Assembly (NCBI GenBank): GCA_023139205.1
Contig: JAGLOA010000006.1
Location: 1 to 41,764, forward strand
DNA from: Candidatus Pacearchaeota archaeon
GTDB taxonomy: Archaea > Nanobdellota > Nanobdellia > Pacearchaeales > GW2011-AR1
Direction: 5' to 3'
Length of the DNA stretch: 41,764 nucleotides
This document shows positions 8,516-17,115 of the stretch, one piece after another. Position numbers and translations under genes: made by a program. How positions within the stretch are numbered: position 1 is the first letter of the stretch; the number at the start of each line of letters is the position of its first letter. The notes below the pieces were generated by a model. It had not been told where the DNA came from. It did not search any database and was given only the letters and a program-made list of their open reading frames with translations.

Positions 8516-9710
8516 TCGGAATCAATAAACACCCCATCATATTTGTTCTTTTTACTTTTAATGAGATGCAATAAATTCCTGCAAATGTTGAAATTATTAA
8601 AACTATTAATCCAAGAAAACTGGAAACAAGGAAGACAATTATTCCTAAGAAAATTAAGGTTATTGTTGATGTAATTGTATAGTTTATTTTTGTTATTTTT
8701 TGTGAAAAGAATTTTGCTAAGGAGATTGTTATAAAAAAAGAAATTACTCCTGAGATTAAAACAACTACAAGAATTAAAAAAAGAATTTTGGGATTTAGTT
8801 CTCCAATTATTTTTTGAATTGCAACTGCTGCACCTGTTCTTGTTTTTGAGATTATGTAAAGTGTAATAAATGAAAAGCCCATAACCAGAGTATTTGTTGC
8901 TCCAAGTAAAATAAGAAATCCTTTTTTGTCTGTTCTTGAAATTGTATTTCCGATGATTGCTGCCTGACCACTTCCTAATCCTGGAAGGAAACTGCATAAT
9001 GGAGAGGCGATTAATGCTCCGATAATTGGTTTTAAGATATTTACCGAGGGTTTTTTAATTTTTTGTTTTGGAATTTGGGTTTTATTTTTTATACTTGTAA
9101 CTAACATTGAACCTCCAAAAAGTCCTGTAAGAAGAGGTAATAATGGTTGTTTTAATTCAAGGGCTTTTCCTAAGATTTCATGAGGATTTAAAATAAGAAT
9201 TCCTAAAAAACCAGTTAATAGAAAAACAAAAATTGCAGAGAATTTTTTGTTTTCTAATGAGATTAAGAAAAAAGAAGTTAAGATAAGCAAGCCAGGGATT
9301 AAAACTGGAATAAAATTATAGAGATAAATAATTGATTCTTTGAAAATAAAAAAAGGAGAAGAAATTAAAATTAAAATAAAGATTGCAGCTAAACTTCCGT
9401 AGCATGTTAAAATTATTGCTTCATATCCCTGGCCTTTTTTTAATAATTCATGTCCTGGTAAAACAGAAAGTTCTGTGTCTGTATCTGGACAGCCTAAAAA
9501 GATTGAAGGAATAAAATCAATAAATGTGTGGGCAATTGCCATTGATGCAATGAAAACCACAAGATAAATTGGGGTGATTGAACTAAATAAGGATGTAGAT
9601 AATGAGACAATAAAAATTCCAATTAAATTTATGTGGATTCCTGGAATTAGGCCGGTTAATGTTCCTGCTATAATCCCAAGGATTAAAAAAAGCAATATTT
9701 CAATTAACAT
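8493..9710 (-). CDS. TctA/DUF112-like membrane protein
   Basis: Multi-TM with GLIPGIHINLIG and repeat-like SFLPGLGSGQAAIIG, typical of TctA-type permeases. Confidence 0.75.
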   Translation of the reverse strand: MLIEILLFLILGIIAGTLTGLIPGIHINLIGIFIVSLSTSLFSSITPIYLVVFIASMAIAHTFIDFIPSIFLGCPDTDTELSVLPGHELLKKGQGYEAIILTCYGSLAAIFILILISSPFFIFKESIIYLYNFIPVLIPGLLILTSFFLISLENKKFSAIFVFLLTGFLGILILNPHEILGKALELKQPLLPLLTGLFGGSMLVTSIKNKTQIPKQKIKKPSVNILKPIIGALIASPLCSFLPGLGSGQAAIIGNTISRTDKKGFLILLGATNTLVMGFSFITLYIISKTRTGAAVAIQKIIGELNPKILFLILVVVLISGVISFFITISLAKFFSQKITKINYTITSTITLIFLGIIVFLVSSFLGLIVLIISTFAGIYCISLKVKRTNMMGCLLIPTIVLYLF

Positions 9711-9761
9711 GAAATAGGAATTATAGAAATCTTTAATAATCTCTTATTTCTCTTTTTTGTT

Positions 9762-10781
9762 ATGGATGTTAATAAAAAATTTGAATTAATCAAAAGAAAT
9801 ACAGAGGAAATAATTGGAGAGGGAGATTTGAAGAATTTATTAAAGAAGAAAAAGGAAGTTAGTGTTTATTGGGGAACCATGCCGACAGGAAGTATTTCTA
9901 TTGCTTATTTTTTTCATATGTTGAAAATTGCTGATTTTTTAAAAGCTGGTTTGAAGGTTAAGATTTTGATTGCTGATTTACACGCTGCTTTAGATAGTGT
10001 GCCTTGGATTGAATTAGAAAAAAGATATGATTATTATGAGAAGGCAATTGTTATGATTTTAGAAATTATTGGAGTTGATTTAAAGAAACTTGAATTTGTT
10101 AAGGGAAGTGAGATGCAATTAAAACCAGAATATATGTATGATGTTTTACAATTAGCTAGTTTGTCTTCTGTGAGTAATGCTACAAAAGCAGCTTCTGAAG
10201 CAGTGAAGAGTGCCAAAACTGGAAAGGTTAGAGTTTCTGGTTTGATTTATCCTTTAATGCAAGCTTTAGACGAACAATACTTGGATGTAGATATTCAATT
10301 TGCAGGGGTTGATCAAAGAAAGATTATGGTTTATGCGAGAGAATTTCTTCCTAAGATAGGTTACAAGCCAAGAATTGAAATTATGACCTCTATGATAAGA
10401 GGTTTGGTTGGAAAACAAATGAGTTCAAGTATAGAAGCAACTAAAATTGATTTGCTTAATGATGAGAAAATAGTTAATAGGAAAATTAATAACGCAGAAT
10501 GTGTTTCAGGAAATCCTGATAATGGGGTTATGGCTTTTTTGAAATATGTTATTATGGCTATTAAAAAAGATAAGAAAGAAAAGTTTGTTATTGAAAGATC
10601 TGAAAAATATGGGGGAAATTTAGAGTATAAAGATTATGAAGAAATTGAGAAAGATTTTGTTGGTAAAAAATTACATCCTCTTGATTTGAAAAATGCTACT
10701 GCTAAGGAGATTAATATCTTATTAGAGAGTTTTAGAAAAGATAAGAAAATTCAGGAGTTGCATAAGAAAGCTTATTCTTGA
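9762..10781 (+). CDS. tyrS: Tyrosyl-tRNA synthetase, eukaryotic-like type
   Basis: VYWGTMPTGSISIAYF, KIADFLKAGLKVKILIADLHAALD, QALDEQYLDVDIQFAGVDQRKI, KMSSS-type GKQMSSS. Confidence 0.92.
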   Translation: MDVNKKFELIKRNTEEIIGEGDLKNLLKKKKEVSVYWGTMPTGSISIAYFFHMLKIADFLKAGLKVKILIADLHAALDSVPWIELEKRYDYYEKAIVMILEIIGVDLKKLEFVKGSEMQLKPEYMYDVLQLASLSSVSNATKAASEAVKSAKTGKVRVSGLIYPLMQALDEQYLDVDIQFAGVDQRKIMVYAREFLPKIGYKPRIEIMTSMIRGLVGKQMSSSIEATKIDLLNDEKIVNRKINNAECVSGNPDNGVMAFLKYVIMAIKKDKKEKFVIERSEKYGGNLEYKDYEEIEKDFVGKKLHPLDLKNATAKEINILLESFRKDKKIQELHKKAYS

Positions 10782-11696
10782 TTATCTTGTTTTAAACTCA
10801 ACAACATCTAAATCTTTTAATTTGTGTTTTAAACCAACTTTTTGAGCTGGAAATTTTGAGGAAGGTCCCCAAATTTTTGTTTCTTTTATTTTATTTGAAA
10901 AACCTTTTAATATTTTTTCAGCGACGTCTTTTATCGTTGATTCTGGATTAAGGATTATTGGTTTTGGGGATTTTTCTTTTCCTGGCTCTTTTGTGTAAAT
11001 TCTTATTTTATCAAAACTTTGAAAGATTTTATCTTTTAATTCTTCAATCCCTTGTTTTGTTTTTGTAGAAATTAAAACAAAGTTATATTTTTTAGAAGAA
11101 AGTGTTGCTGAAAGTTTTCTTATTTCATTTTTGTTTAGTTTATCTATTTTATTAAAGAGAATTATCCTTTTTCCATGGGCTTTCTTTATTTCTTTTTCTA
11201 TTTCATTTATTTGTTTTAAATTTGTGATTAAAATTAAAATTGTGTCAGCAGTATTAGCAAGTCCTTTATCGTATTGTGCAGAGCCTAAAGAGGGGATTTC
11301 AATTAATTGTATGCTTGTTCCTTTGTAGCCCATTATCCCTATTTCTGGGAAAGTTGTGATATATTTTGCTTCAGAAATTTTTGGTTTAGCGTTGGTGAGC
11401 AAAGAAATTAAAGAAGATTTCCCAGAGTTTGTAAATCCAATAATTACTGCCTGCATATCCCCTTTTTTTATTCCTGGTTTTCCTGAAGATTTGCCTGATT
11501 TTTTTGTTTTTTCTAATTTTGCTTTTAATTTTTTATATCTTGTTTTAAGATTTGCCAGCATATTTTCAGAAGATTTGTGTTTTGGGCATTCTTTTATCAT
11601 TTCTTCAAGAGCTTCAATTCTTTCTTCATCTGTTTCTGCTGACAGAAATTTTCCCTGTGCTTTTTGATAGAATGGTGATTGATTTGTTGATGCCAT
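10782..11696 (-). CDS. DRG/Obg-family GTPase with TGS domain
   Basis: G1 GFTNSGKSSL, G4 NKID, C-terminal TGS-like KETKIWGPSSKFPAQKVGLKHKLKDLDVVEF. Confidence 0.88.
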   Translation of the reverse strand: MASTNQSPFYQKAQGKFLSAETDEERIEALEEMIKECPKHKSSENMLANLKTRYKKLKAKLEKTKKSGKSSGKPGIKKGDMQAVIIGFTNSGKSSLISLLTNAKPKISEAKYITTFPEIGIMGYKGTSIQLIEIPSLGSAQYDKGLANTADTILILITNLKQINEIEKEIKKAHGKRIILFNKIDKLNKNEIRKLSATLSSKKYNFVLISTKTKQGIEELKDKIFQSFDKIRIYTKEPGKEKSPKPIILNPESTIKDVAEKILKGFSNKIKETKIWGPSSKFPAQKVGLKHKLKDLDVVEFKTR

Positions 11697-11788
11697 GTTT
11701 TTTAGAATTGATTTCTATATTAATACTTTTCTTTATTAAATGAAAAATTTATAAAACTTGAATTGTTCTTATTATGGAGGTGAATTAA

Positions 11789-11947
11789 ATGCAAAAGCAA
11801 ATACAGCAACAAAAACCAGTGGTTGAAAATTCTCAACCAGAGCAAAAAGTTAAGTCAGTTCCTAAGAAGAAATCAAATTTGTTGATTATCCTGATTGTTA
11901 CTTTAATTATTGCTATTGGGATTGGAATTTATTTTTTGGTTTCTTAG
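11789..11947 (+). CDS. 52-aa single-TM small protein (not in ORF track)
   Basis: ATG preceded by GGAGGTGA; reads MQKQIQQQKPVVENSQPEQKVKSVPKKKSNLLIILIVTLIIAIGIGIYFLVS-stop. Confidence 0.7.
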   Translation: MQKQIQQQKPVVENSQPEQKVKSVPKKKSNLLIILIVTLIIAIGIGIYFLVS

Positions 11948-12055
11948 ATAATAATTTTGAAACTGAAATTTTGCAGAAAGGTCTTTAGCTAATTTAAATT
12001 AAAGCAGGTTTTTTCCAAACATTATCTTTAAATATCTTGATTAATATTTTTTAAC

Positions 12056-13255
12056 ATGAAACATAATTTTCATAGAAAAATTCTGAAAAATGGAATGACC
12101 CTTCTTTTTGAGAAAAGAAATATTCCTGTTGTTAGTGTAGCTTTTGCAGTTAAGGCAGGAGGAATTCATGAAACTGAAGCAGAAAAAGGAATTTCTCATT
12201 TTATTGAGCATATGTTTTACAAGGGAACTCCGACAAGAAACACAAAACAAATTGCCGAAGAAATTGAATGGAATGGGGGGGAGTTAAATGGTTTTACTTC
12301 AGAAGAGGTTGTTGCTTATTGGTGTAAGATGCCTTCTAAACATTTGGATGTTGCTTTAGAGGTTTTAGGGGATATGGTTAAGAATCCTTTGTTTGATGAG
12401 AAAGAATTAGAAAAAGAAAGAAAAGTTATTTTTGAAGAGATTAAAATGTATAAAGATAGTCCTAGAATGCATGTTTTTGATGAGATTCAAAAATCCCTTT
12501 ATACTGGGACAATGGGAATTAATCTTGCCGGGACATTTGAAACAATGAACTCTGTTGACAGAAAGAAAATGTTTGAGAAATTTGAAGAAATTTACCAACC
12601 GAATAATATGATTTTATGTGTTATTGGTGATGCAGATTTTGAAAAGATCGTTAAATTTGCTGAAACTAATTTTGGAGATAAAAAAGGAAAAATTCAAAAT
12701 CAAAAATTTGATTTAAGGAATGAAATTAAAATTGAAAAAAGAAAAGATATAGATCAGGCTAATTTAGTTTTTGCATATCATGTGCCTTTGGCAGGAGAGA
12801 AAGGATGTTATGCTGCGCAAGTTTTAAGTTGTTTAATGGCAGAAGGAATGTCCTCAAGATTATTTGAGGAAATTAGAGAAAAAAGAAATCTGGCTTATGC
12901 TGTTAAAGGAGATTCTAATATTAACAAGGGTTTTGCTTATAATTTAATTTATGTTGGAACAATGAAAGAAAATGTTGAAAAAGTCAAGGAATTAATTTTA
13001 AAAGAATTTAAAGAGGTCGCAAAAGAATTAACAGAAAGTGAATTAAATAAGATTAAGGAAAAATTAATCGGGAATTACCATATTTCTATGGAAGATTCTC
13101 AGACTCAGATGATTAATTTGCTTGTTTCAGAAATTCATGGAAATGCTGAAGAGTTTTATGAATTTGAAAAGAATATTTCTGAAGTTAAGTTAAAGGATGT
13201 TAAAGATTTAGCAAATATAAAGGATTATAGTTTTTTTGCGTTGGTGCCTGAATAA
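12056..13255 (+). CDS. M16 family zinc peptidase (insulinase-like)
   Basis: HFIEHMFYKGT (HxxEH) and downstream EKERKVIFEEIKMYKDSP. Confidence 0.93.
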   Translation: MKHNFHRKILKNGMTLLFEKRNIPVVSVAFAVKAGGIHETEAEKGISHFIEHMFYKGTPTRNTKQIAEEIEWNGGELNGFTSEEVVAYWCKMPSKHLDVALEVLGDMVKNPLFDEKELEKERKVIFEEIKMYKDSPRMHVFDEIQKSLYTGTMGINLAGTFETMNSVDRKKMFEKFEEIYQPNNMILCVIGDADFEKIVKFAETNFGDKKGKIQNQKFDLRNEIKIEKRKDIDQANLVFAYHVPLAGEKGCYAAQVLSCLMAEGMSSRLFEEIREKRNLAYAVKGDSNINKGFAYNLIYVGTMKENVEKVKELILKEFKEVAKELTESELNKIKEKLIGNYHISMEDSQTQMINLLVSEIHGNAEEFYEFEKNISEVKLKDVKDLANIKDYSFFALVPE

Positions 13256-13333
13256 GGTTTTTTATCAATTTCTGCTTTTGATTAAATAAAAAGGAATATA
13301 GTTTGAAAAGTTTTCTAGGATTTATATTGTTTT

Positions 13334-13404
13334 TGTTTTGCAAAAGATATTTTCATGTACACACTTTTTTATAAAGAGTTTTTTGTTTTTTATATTTTAA
13401 TGGA
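13334..13404 (+). promoter_or_regulatory. Promoter repeat copy A with TATA box TTTATAAA (13368-13375) for a leaderless gene starting at 13400
   Basis: About 64/71 nt identical to 15936-16006; TATA start 32 nt before ATG in both copies. Confidence 0.75.
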
Positions 13405-14479
13405 AGAGATAGTATCTAAAACAGCTTATGAAAAAGAAGTAAGAAATTATTCTAAAGATTTTGGAGGTTTTTTTAATGCTCATGCTCATGGGGATAGAGC
13501 CTTTACCAGAAGAGATGAGTTTTATGTTGATATTGGTCGATCTAAAGATGAAATAGAGAGATTATCTTTGAAGGATAAACAAGGTCTTGTTTGGGCGTTG
13601 CATACTGGAAGAGCATTTAGCAAGGATAGTCTTCTTGAAAGAATGAGTTGTTTGTTAGAGGATTCTATTAAATATGGGACCAGAAGAATTGATAGTTGTA
13701 TTGATGTAACTTATAATACTGGGCTAAAATCTTTTGAAATAGCAAAAACATTAAAGAAAAAATATAAAGACAAAATTGATTTTAGACTTGGGGCTTATAA
13801 TGTTTCTGGATTTAAAGATTCTGATCCAGAAAGATCTGAAATTTTTGAACAAGCATGTAAAGAAGCGGATTTTATTGTTGCTTTAGCTGAAAAAGATAGA
13901 GGAGAAGAACATATTGGAGAGAAGCAACATAATATTTATATGTTAAATTTGGGGCTGAAATTTAATGTTCCTGTTCATTTTCATGTTGGTCAGGCAAATA
14001 CCCCAAAAGATCGAGGAGCAGAAGTTCTTTTTGAGTGTATGGATTGGATGTATAATCTTGATAAGAGACTTGATTCAAAATCTTTTCCTAAAAATATGCT
14101 GGTTCATGATATCTCTGCTTCATGTTATTCTAAAAAGGATTTTGAAAAGCATTGCAATCAATTATTAAAATATAATCTGGGGGTTATTTGTTGTCCTACT
14201 GCAGGTATTTCTATGAGGCAAGAAAGTAAATACAAAAGCAGGATCCATAATAGTCTTGCAAGAGTTTGGGATTTTGCATTAAGGAAGATTCCTGTTTTTC
14301 TTGGAACAGATAATATCAATGATGTTTTTGTTCCTTCTTCTACCCCTGATATGTATGATGAAATTTTTACTTTTTCAAATAGTTTAAGAGGATATGATGA
14401 ACGGATTTTAGCAAAGATTGCATGTGGAAAGGAATTAGATGATTTTGATAGGGGAAAAATCAAAGAAATGATTTTTTAA
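13400..14479 (+). CDS. Amidohydrolase-family metal-dependent hydrolase (cytosine/adenosine deaminase-like)
   Basis: NAHAHGDR (HxH), VHFHVGQ, MLVHDIS, LGTDNINDV; the ORF-track start at 13355 lies upstream of the TATA box. Confidence 0.8.
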   Translation: MEEIVSKTAYEKEVRNYSKDFGGFFNAHAHGDRAFTRRDEFYVDIGRSKDEIERLSLKDKQGLVWALHTGRAFSKDSLLERMSCLLEDSIKYGTRRIDSCIDVTYNTGLKSFEIAKTLKKKYKDKIDFRLGAYNVSGFKDSDPERSEIFEQACKEADFIVALAEKDRGEEHIGEKQHNIYMLNLGLKFNVPVHFHVGQANTPKDRGAEVLFECMDWMYNLDKRLDSKSFPKNMLVHDISASCYSKKDFEKHCNQLLKYNLGVICCPTAGISMRQESKYKSRIHNSLARVWDFALRKIPVFLGTDNINDVFVPSSTPDMYDEIFTFSNSLRGYDERILAKIACGKELDDFDRGKIKEMIF

Positions 14480-14559
14480 TCTGAAAAAGAGTTTTAGTTG
14501 TAAAGGTTTTTAATATCTTTCTTCGATAATTTTTTAAATGATTTTTATTAGCTATTTTC

Positions 14560-15366
14560 ATGTTTATTGTAAAAGTTCCGGGAATAAATGGTCTTGGAAG
14601 AACTAAAGGTTGTGAAGGTGCAGGAAATGCTATTTTGAAATCTTTGAAAGAAATTTATACAAATGAATCTGGAAAAAAAATTGAGGTTGATAAATTGGAT
14701 TTGGAAGAAATTCATTTAGATAATGAAAATCTGGAATTAAGCAATAAATTAATTTATGAAAATTCTTTTAAAACTTTTGAAGAAAAACCAAAAACTATTT
14801 TTCTTGGGGGAGATCATTCAGTTAGTTATTCAACAACTAGGGCTTTTTTTGATTATTGCCAGAATTCAGGAAGAGAACCTTGTTTAATTGTTTTTGATGC
14901 TCATGCAGATTGTATGACTCCTATGAAAGAACCAACTCATGAAGAATGGTTAAGAAAGTTAATTGAGGATGGTTTTCCTGCAGAAAATATTCTTTTGGTG
15001 GGGGTTAGAAATATTTGGGAAGATGAGAAGAAGTTTTTAGAAAAGAATAGTGTGAGAATGATTTCAATAAATAATTTGTTAAAGGATCTGGAAAATAGTT
15101 GCGATACTATTATGGAATTTGCTTTTGGTAAGGAACTTTATGTTTCAATTGATATTGATGTTATTGATCCTGCTTTTGCACCAGCTACAGGATATCCTGA
15201 GCCAGGAGGATTAACAAGCAGGCAGTTTATTTATTTAATTCAGAGAATAAATAAAATTAAAAACCTGAGAGCCTTTGATATTGTAGAGATAAATTCAGAA
15301 AAAGATAAACAAAATAATAATATGACAATTAAACTTGGGGCTAAAATTTTGGGAGAGTTGATTTAA
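14560..15366 (+). CDS. Arginase/agmatinase-family ureohydrolase
   Basis: GGDHSVS, FDAHADC, SIDIDVIDPAFAPATGYPEPGGLT. Confidence 0.92.
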   Translation: MFIVKVPGINGLGRTKGCEGAGNAILKSLKEIYTNESGKKIEVDKLDLEEIHLDNENLELSNKLIYENSFKTFEEKPKTIFLGGDHSVSYSTTRAFFDYCQNSGREPCLIVFDAHADCMTPMKEPTHEEWLRKLIEDGFPAENILLVGVRNIWEDEKKFLEKNSVRMISINNLLKDLENSCDTIMEFAFGKELYVSIDIDVIDPAFAPATGYPEPGGLTSRQFIYLIQRINKIKNLRAFDIVEINSEKDKQNNNMTIKLGAKILGELI

Positions 15367-15906
15367 ATGAGGGTTTTTATTGCAATTGATTTGCCAGAGC
15401 ATGTGAAAGCAAAAATTTTCCATGAATTTGAAAATTTAAGAACTAAGAATTTGTTTAATGGAAAATTTGTTGAAAAAGATAATTTGCATTTGACTTTAAA
15501 ATTTTTAGGAGAAATTAATGAGGAAAAAATTGAAGAAATAAAAAGTAAATTAAAAGAATTGAAATTTGAAAAGTTTGATTGTGAAATTGGGAAAACAGGT
15601 TTTTTTCATGACAAAAATCATATAAAAGTTATTTGGGTTGAATTGGTTTCTGAAAAGATAAAAGAGTTACAACAACAAATAGATAGATTATTTCCTGAAA
15701 TCCTTGTGGATAAAGAATTTAGTTTTCATATTACAACAGCAAGAGTTAAGTTTGTTGAATATAGAGAAAATTTAGTAAAAGAAGTTGAAAAAATTCATTT
15801 TAAAAATTTAGATTTTGAAGTTGATGAATTTGTTTTAATAAAATCAGAATTAATGAGACAAGGACCAGTTTATAAGATTCTTCAGAAATGTAGTTTGGTT
15901 AAATAG
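15367..15906 (+). CDS. thpR: RNA 2',3'-cyclic phosphodiesterase (2H family)
   Basis: Two HxTx motifs: HLTLKFLG and HITTARV. Confidence 0.92.
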   Translation: MRVFIAIDLPEHVKAKIFHEFENLRTKNLFNGKFVEKDNLHLTLKFLGEINEEKIEEIKSKLKELKFEKFDCEIGKTGFFHDKNHIKVIWVELVSEKIKELQQQIDRLFPEILVDKEFSFHITTARVKFVEYRENLVKEVEKIHFKNLDFEVDEFVLIKSELMRQGPVYKILQKCSLVK

Positions 15907-15935
15907 AGGAGAATATATTTTCTTTGGTTTTATCT

Positions 15936-16006
15936 TGTTTTGTAAAGGATATTTTCCTGTACATACTTTTTTATAAAGAGTTCTTTGTTTTTCATATTTT
16001 GATGGA
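15936..16006 (+). promoter_or_regulatory. Promoter repeat copy B with TATA box TTTATAAA (15970-15977)
   Basis: See copy A at 13334-13404. Confidence 0.75.
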
Positions 16007-16358
16007 TAAATCAAATTTTAATTTAGAATATTTTGTTAATCTTTATGTTGATACAGCATTAGATTATGTCGAGACTGCATTCAAAATTGCGAAAAAATAT
16101 CCTTTGTTAGAAGAATTTGATAAAGATATAAGAAAAACTCTTTCTGAAAAATTAAATATTTCTGTTCAAAAGATTGGATGGTTGCATCATCCTTTTCATT
16201 GGGCTTTTTTTTGTGATAAAAAGGATTCACCATTTGAGCTTAAGGAAAATTGGATTGTTAGTCTAAAAAATGAAAAAAATTCAAAGCAAAGTTTAGGGAA
16301 TTATATTCTTACAGAGTATGGAAAGTTATTAGAAGAAAAAATTAAAGCAAATTTATGA
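16002..16358 (+). CDS. Hypothetical protein (118 aa; corrected start)
   Basis: In-frame ATG at 16002 sits 32 nt after the TATA start, matching the copy A arrangement; ORF-track start is 15924. Confidence 0.65.
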   Translation: MDKSNFNLEYFVNLYVDTALDYVETAFKIAKKYPLLEEFDKDIRKTLSEKLNISVQKIGWLHHPFHWAFFCDKKDSPFELKENWIVSLKNEKNSKQSLGNYILTEYGKLLEEKIKANL

Positions 16359-16362
16359 TTTT

Positions 16363-17064
16363 TTAATATTCTTCTTCAATAATCTTTTTTATTATTTCTG
16401 CTTTTTTCCCTGCTATTTCTTTTAGTTCTTCTTGTGTGGAATTAATTATTTTTTTTATTGTTTTGAATTTTTCTAAAAGTTTTTTTGCTGTTTTAGGACC
16501 AATTCCAGGAAAACTTTCTATTATAAATTGTAGTCGTTCTTTTTTGTTTAATGATTTTTTGTTAAAATTTAAGGATATTTCTGTTGATTTTTTTCTTGAT
16601 AAAATCAGAATAAATTTAGCAGTATCTTCAGGGTTTTTTGTGAAAATTAAGGGTATTTTATGTTTAAGAATTATTGAGAGAAGAAACCCTCTTATTGCAT
16701 TTGCATGCACTCCATTACCATTTTTTTCATTATATAATTCCTGCTCTTCGATTCCTTCAACAATTAAAAGTTTATTTTCACATTGCTGTAAATCTTTAAT
16801 TTGTTTATGGAGTCTTTGATTTATCATAGAGGAGATAAAATCTGAAATGGTTTTTCTTTCTATTACAATATTTTTAATAATATAATCAGCAACTTTTAGT
16901 TCTTTGAATTCAATTTCAAAACCAAGTTTTTTTAGATGTGATGGAACAAGGCAATTTTTTTCTCTGTAATCTATTTCTATTTTTTCTTTTGGTTGTTCTT
17001 TTTTTATTATTTGTTTTCTTTTTTGAAAGATGTTGTGGAGTTGTTTTTTATAGATTGTTTTCAT
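16363..17064 (-). CDS. ERCC4/XPF-type nuclease with HhH region (Hef nuclease half)
   Basis: IDYREKNCLV...VADYIIKNIVIERKTISDFISSMINQRLHKQI; HhH ESFPGIGPKTAKKLLEKF. Confidence 0.9.
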   Translation of the reverse strand: MKTIYKKQLHNIFQKRKQIIKKEQPKEKIEIDYREKNCLVPSHLKKLGFEIEFKELKVADYIIKNIVIERKTISDFISSMINQRLHKQIKDLQQCENKLLIVEGIEEQELYNEKNGNGVHANAIRGFLLSIILKHKIPLIFTKNPEDTAKFILILSRKKSTEISLNFNKKSLNKKERLQFIIESFPGIGPKTAKKLLEKFKTIKKIINSTQEELKEIAGKKAEIIKKIIEEEY

Positions 17065-17115
17065 TTTAGATTTAAATTAATAAACTTTAAATAGATTCTT
17101 TTTGTTTGTTTTAAT

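Noticed and set aside
8264-8997. Minus-strand ORFs 8264-8455 and 8455-8997
   Set aside because: Low-complexity N/K/S-rich shadow frames of the 8162 membrane gene and the TctA-like gene
10034-10216. 60-aa minus ORF inside tyrS
   Set aside because: Antisense shadow of a confident gene with no recognisable features
11131-11743. Plus-strand ORFs opposite the TGS GTPase
   Set aside because: Antisense frames of a confident GTPase; F/L/S-rich as expected for the complement of K/E-rich coding sequence
12041-12598. Minus ORFs opposite the M16 peptidase
   Set aside because: Antisense shadow ORFs
13965-14463. ORFs 13965-14168 (+) and 14158-14463 (-)
   Set aside because: Overlap the amidohydrolase in other frames
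16436-16819. 127-aa plus ORF opposite the ERCC4 nuclease
   Set aside because: Antisense of a gene with clear ERCC4 and HhH motifs
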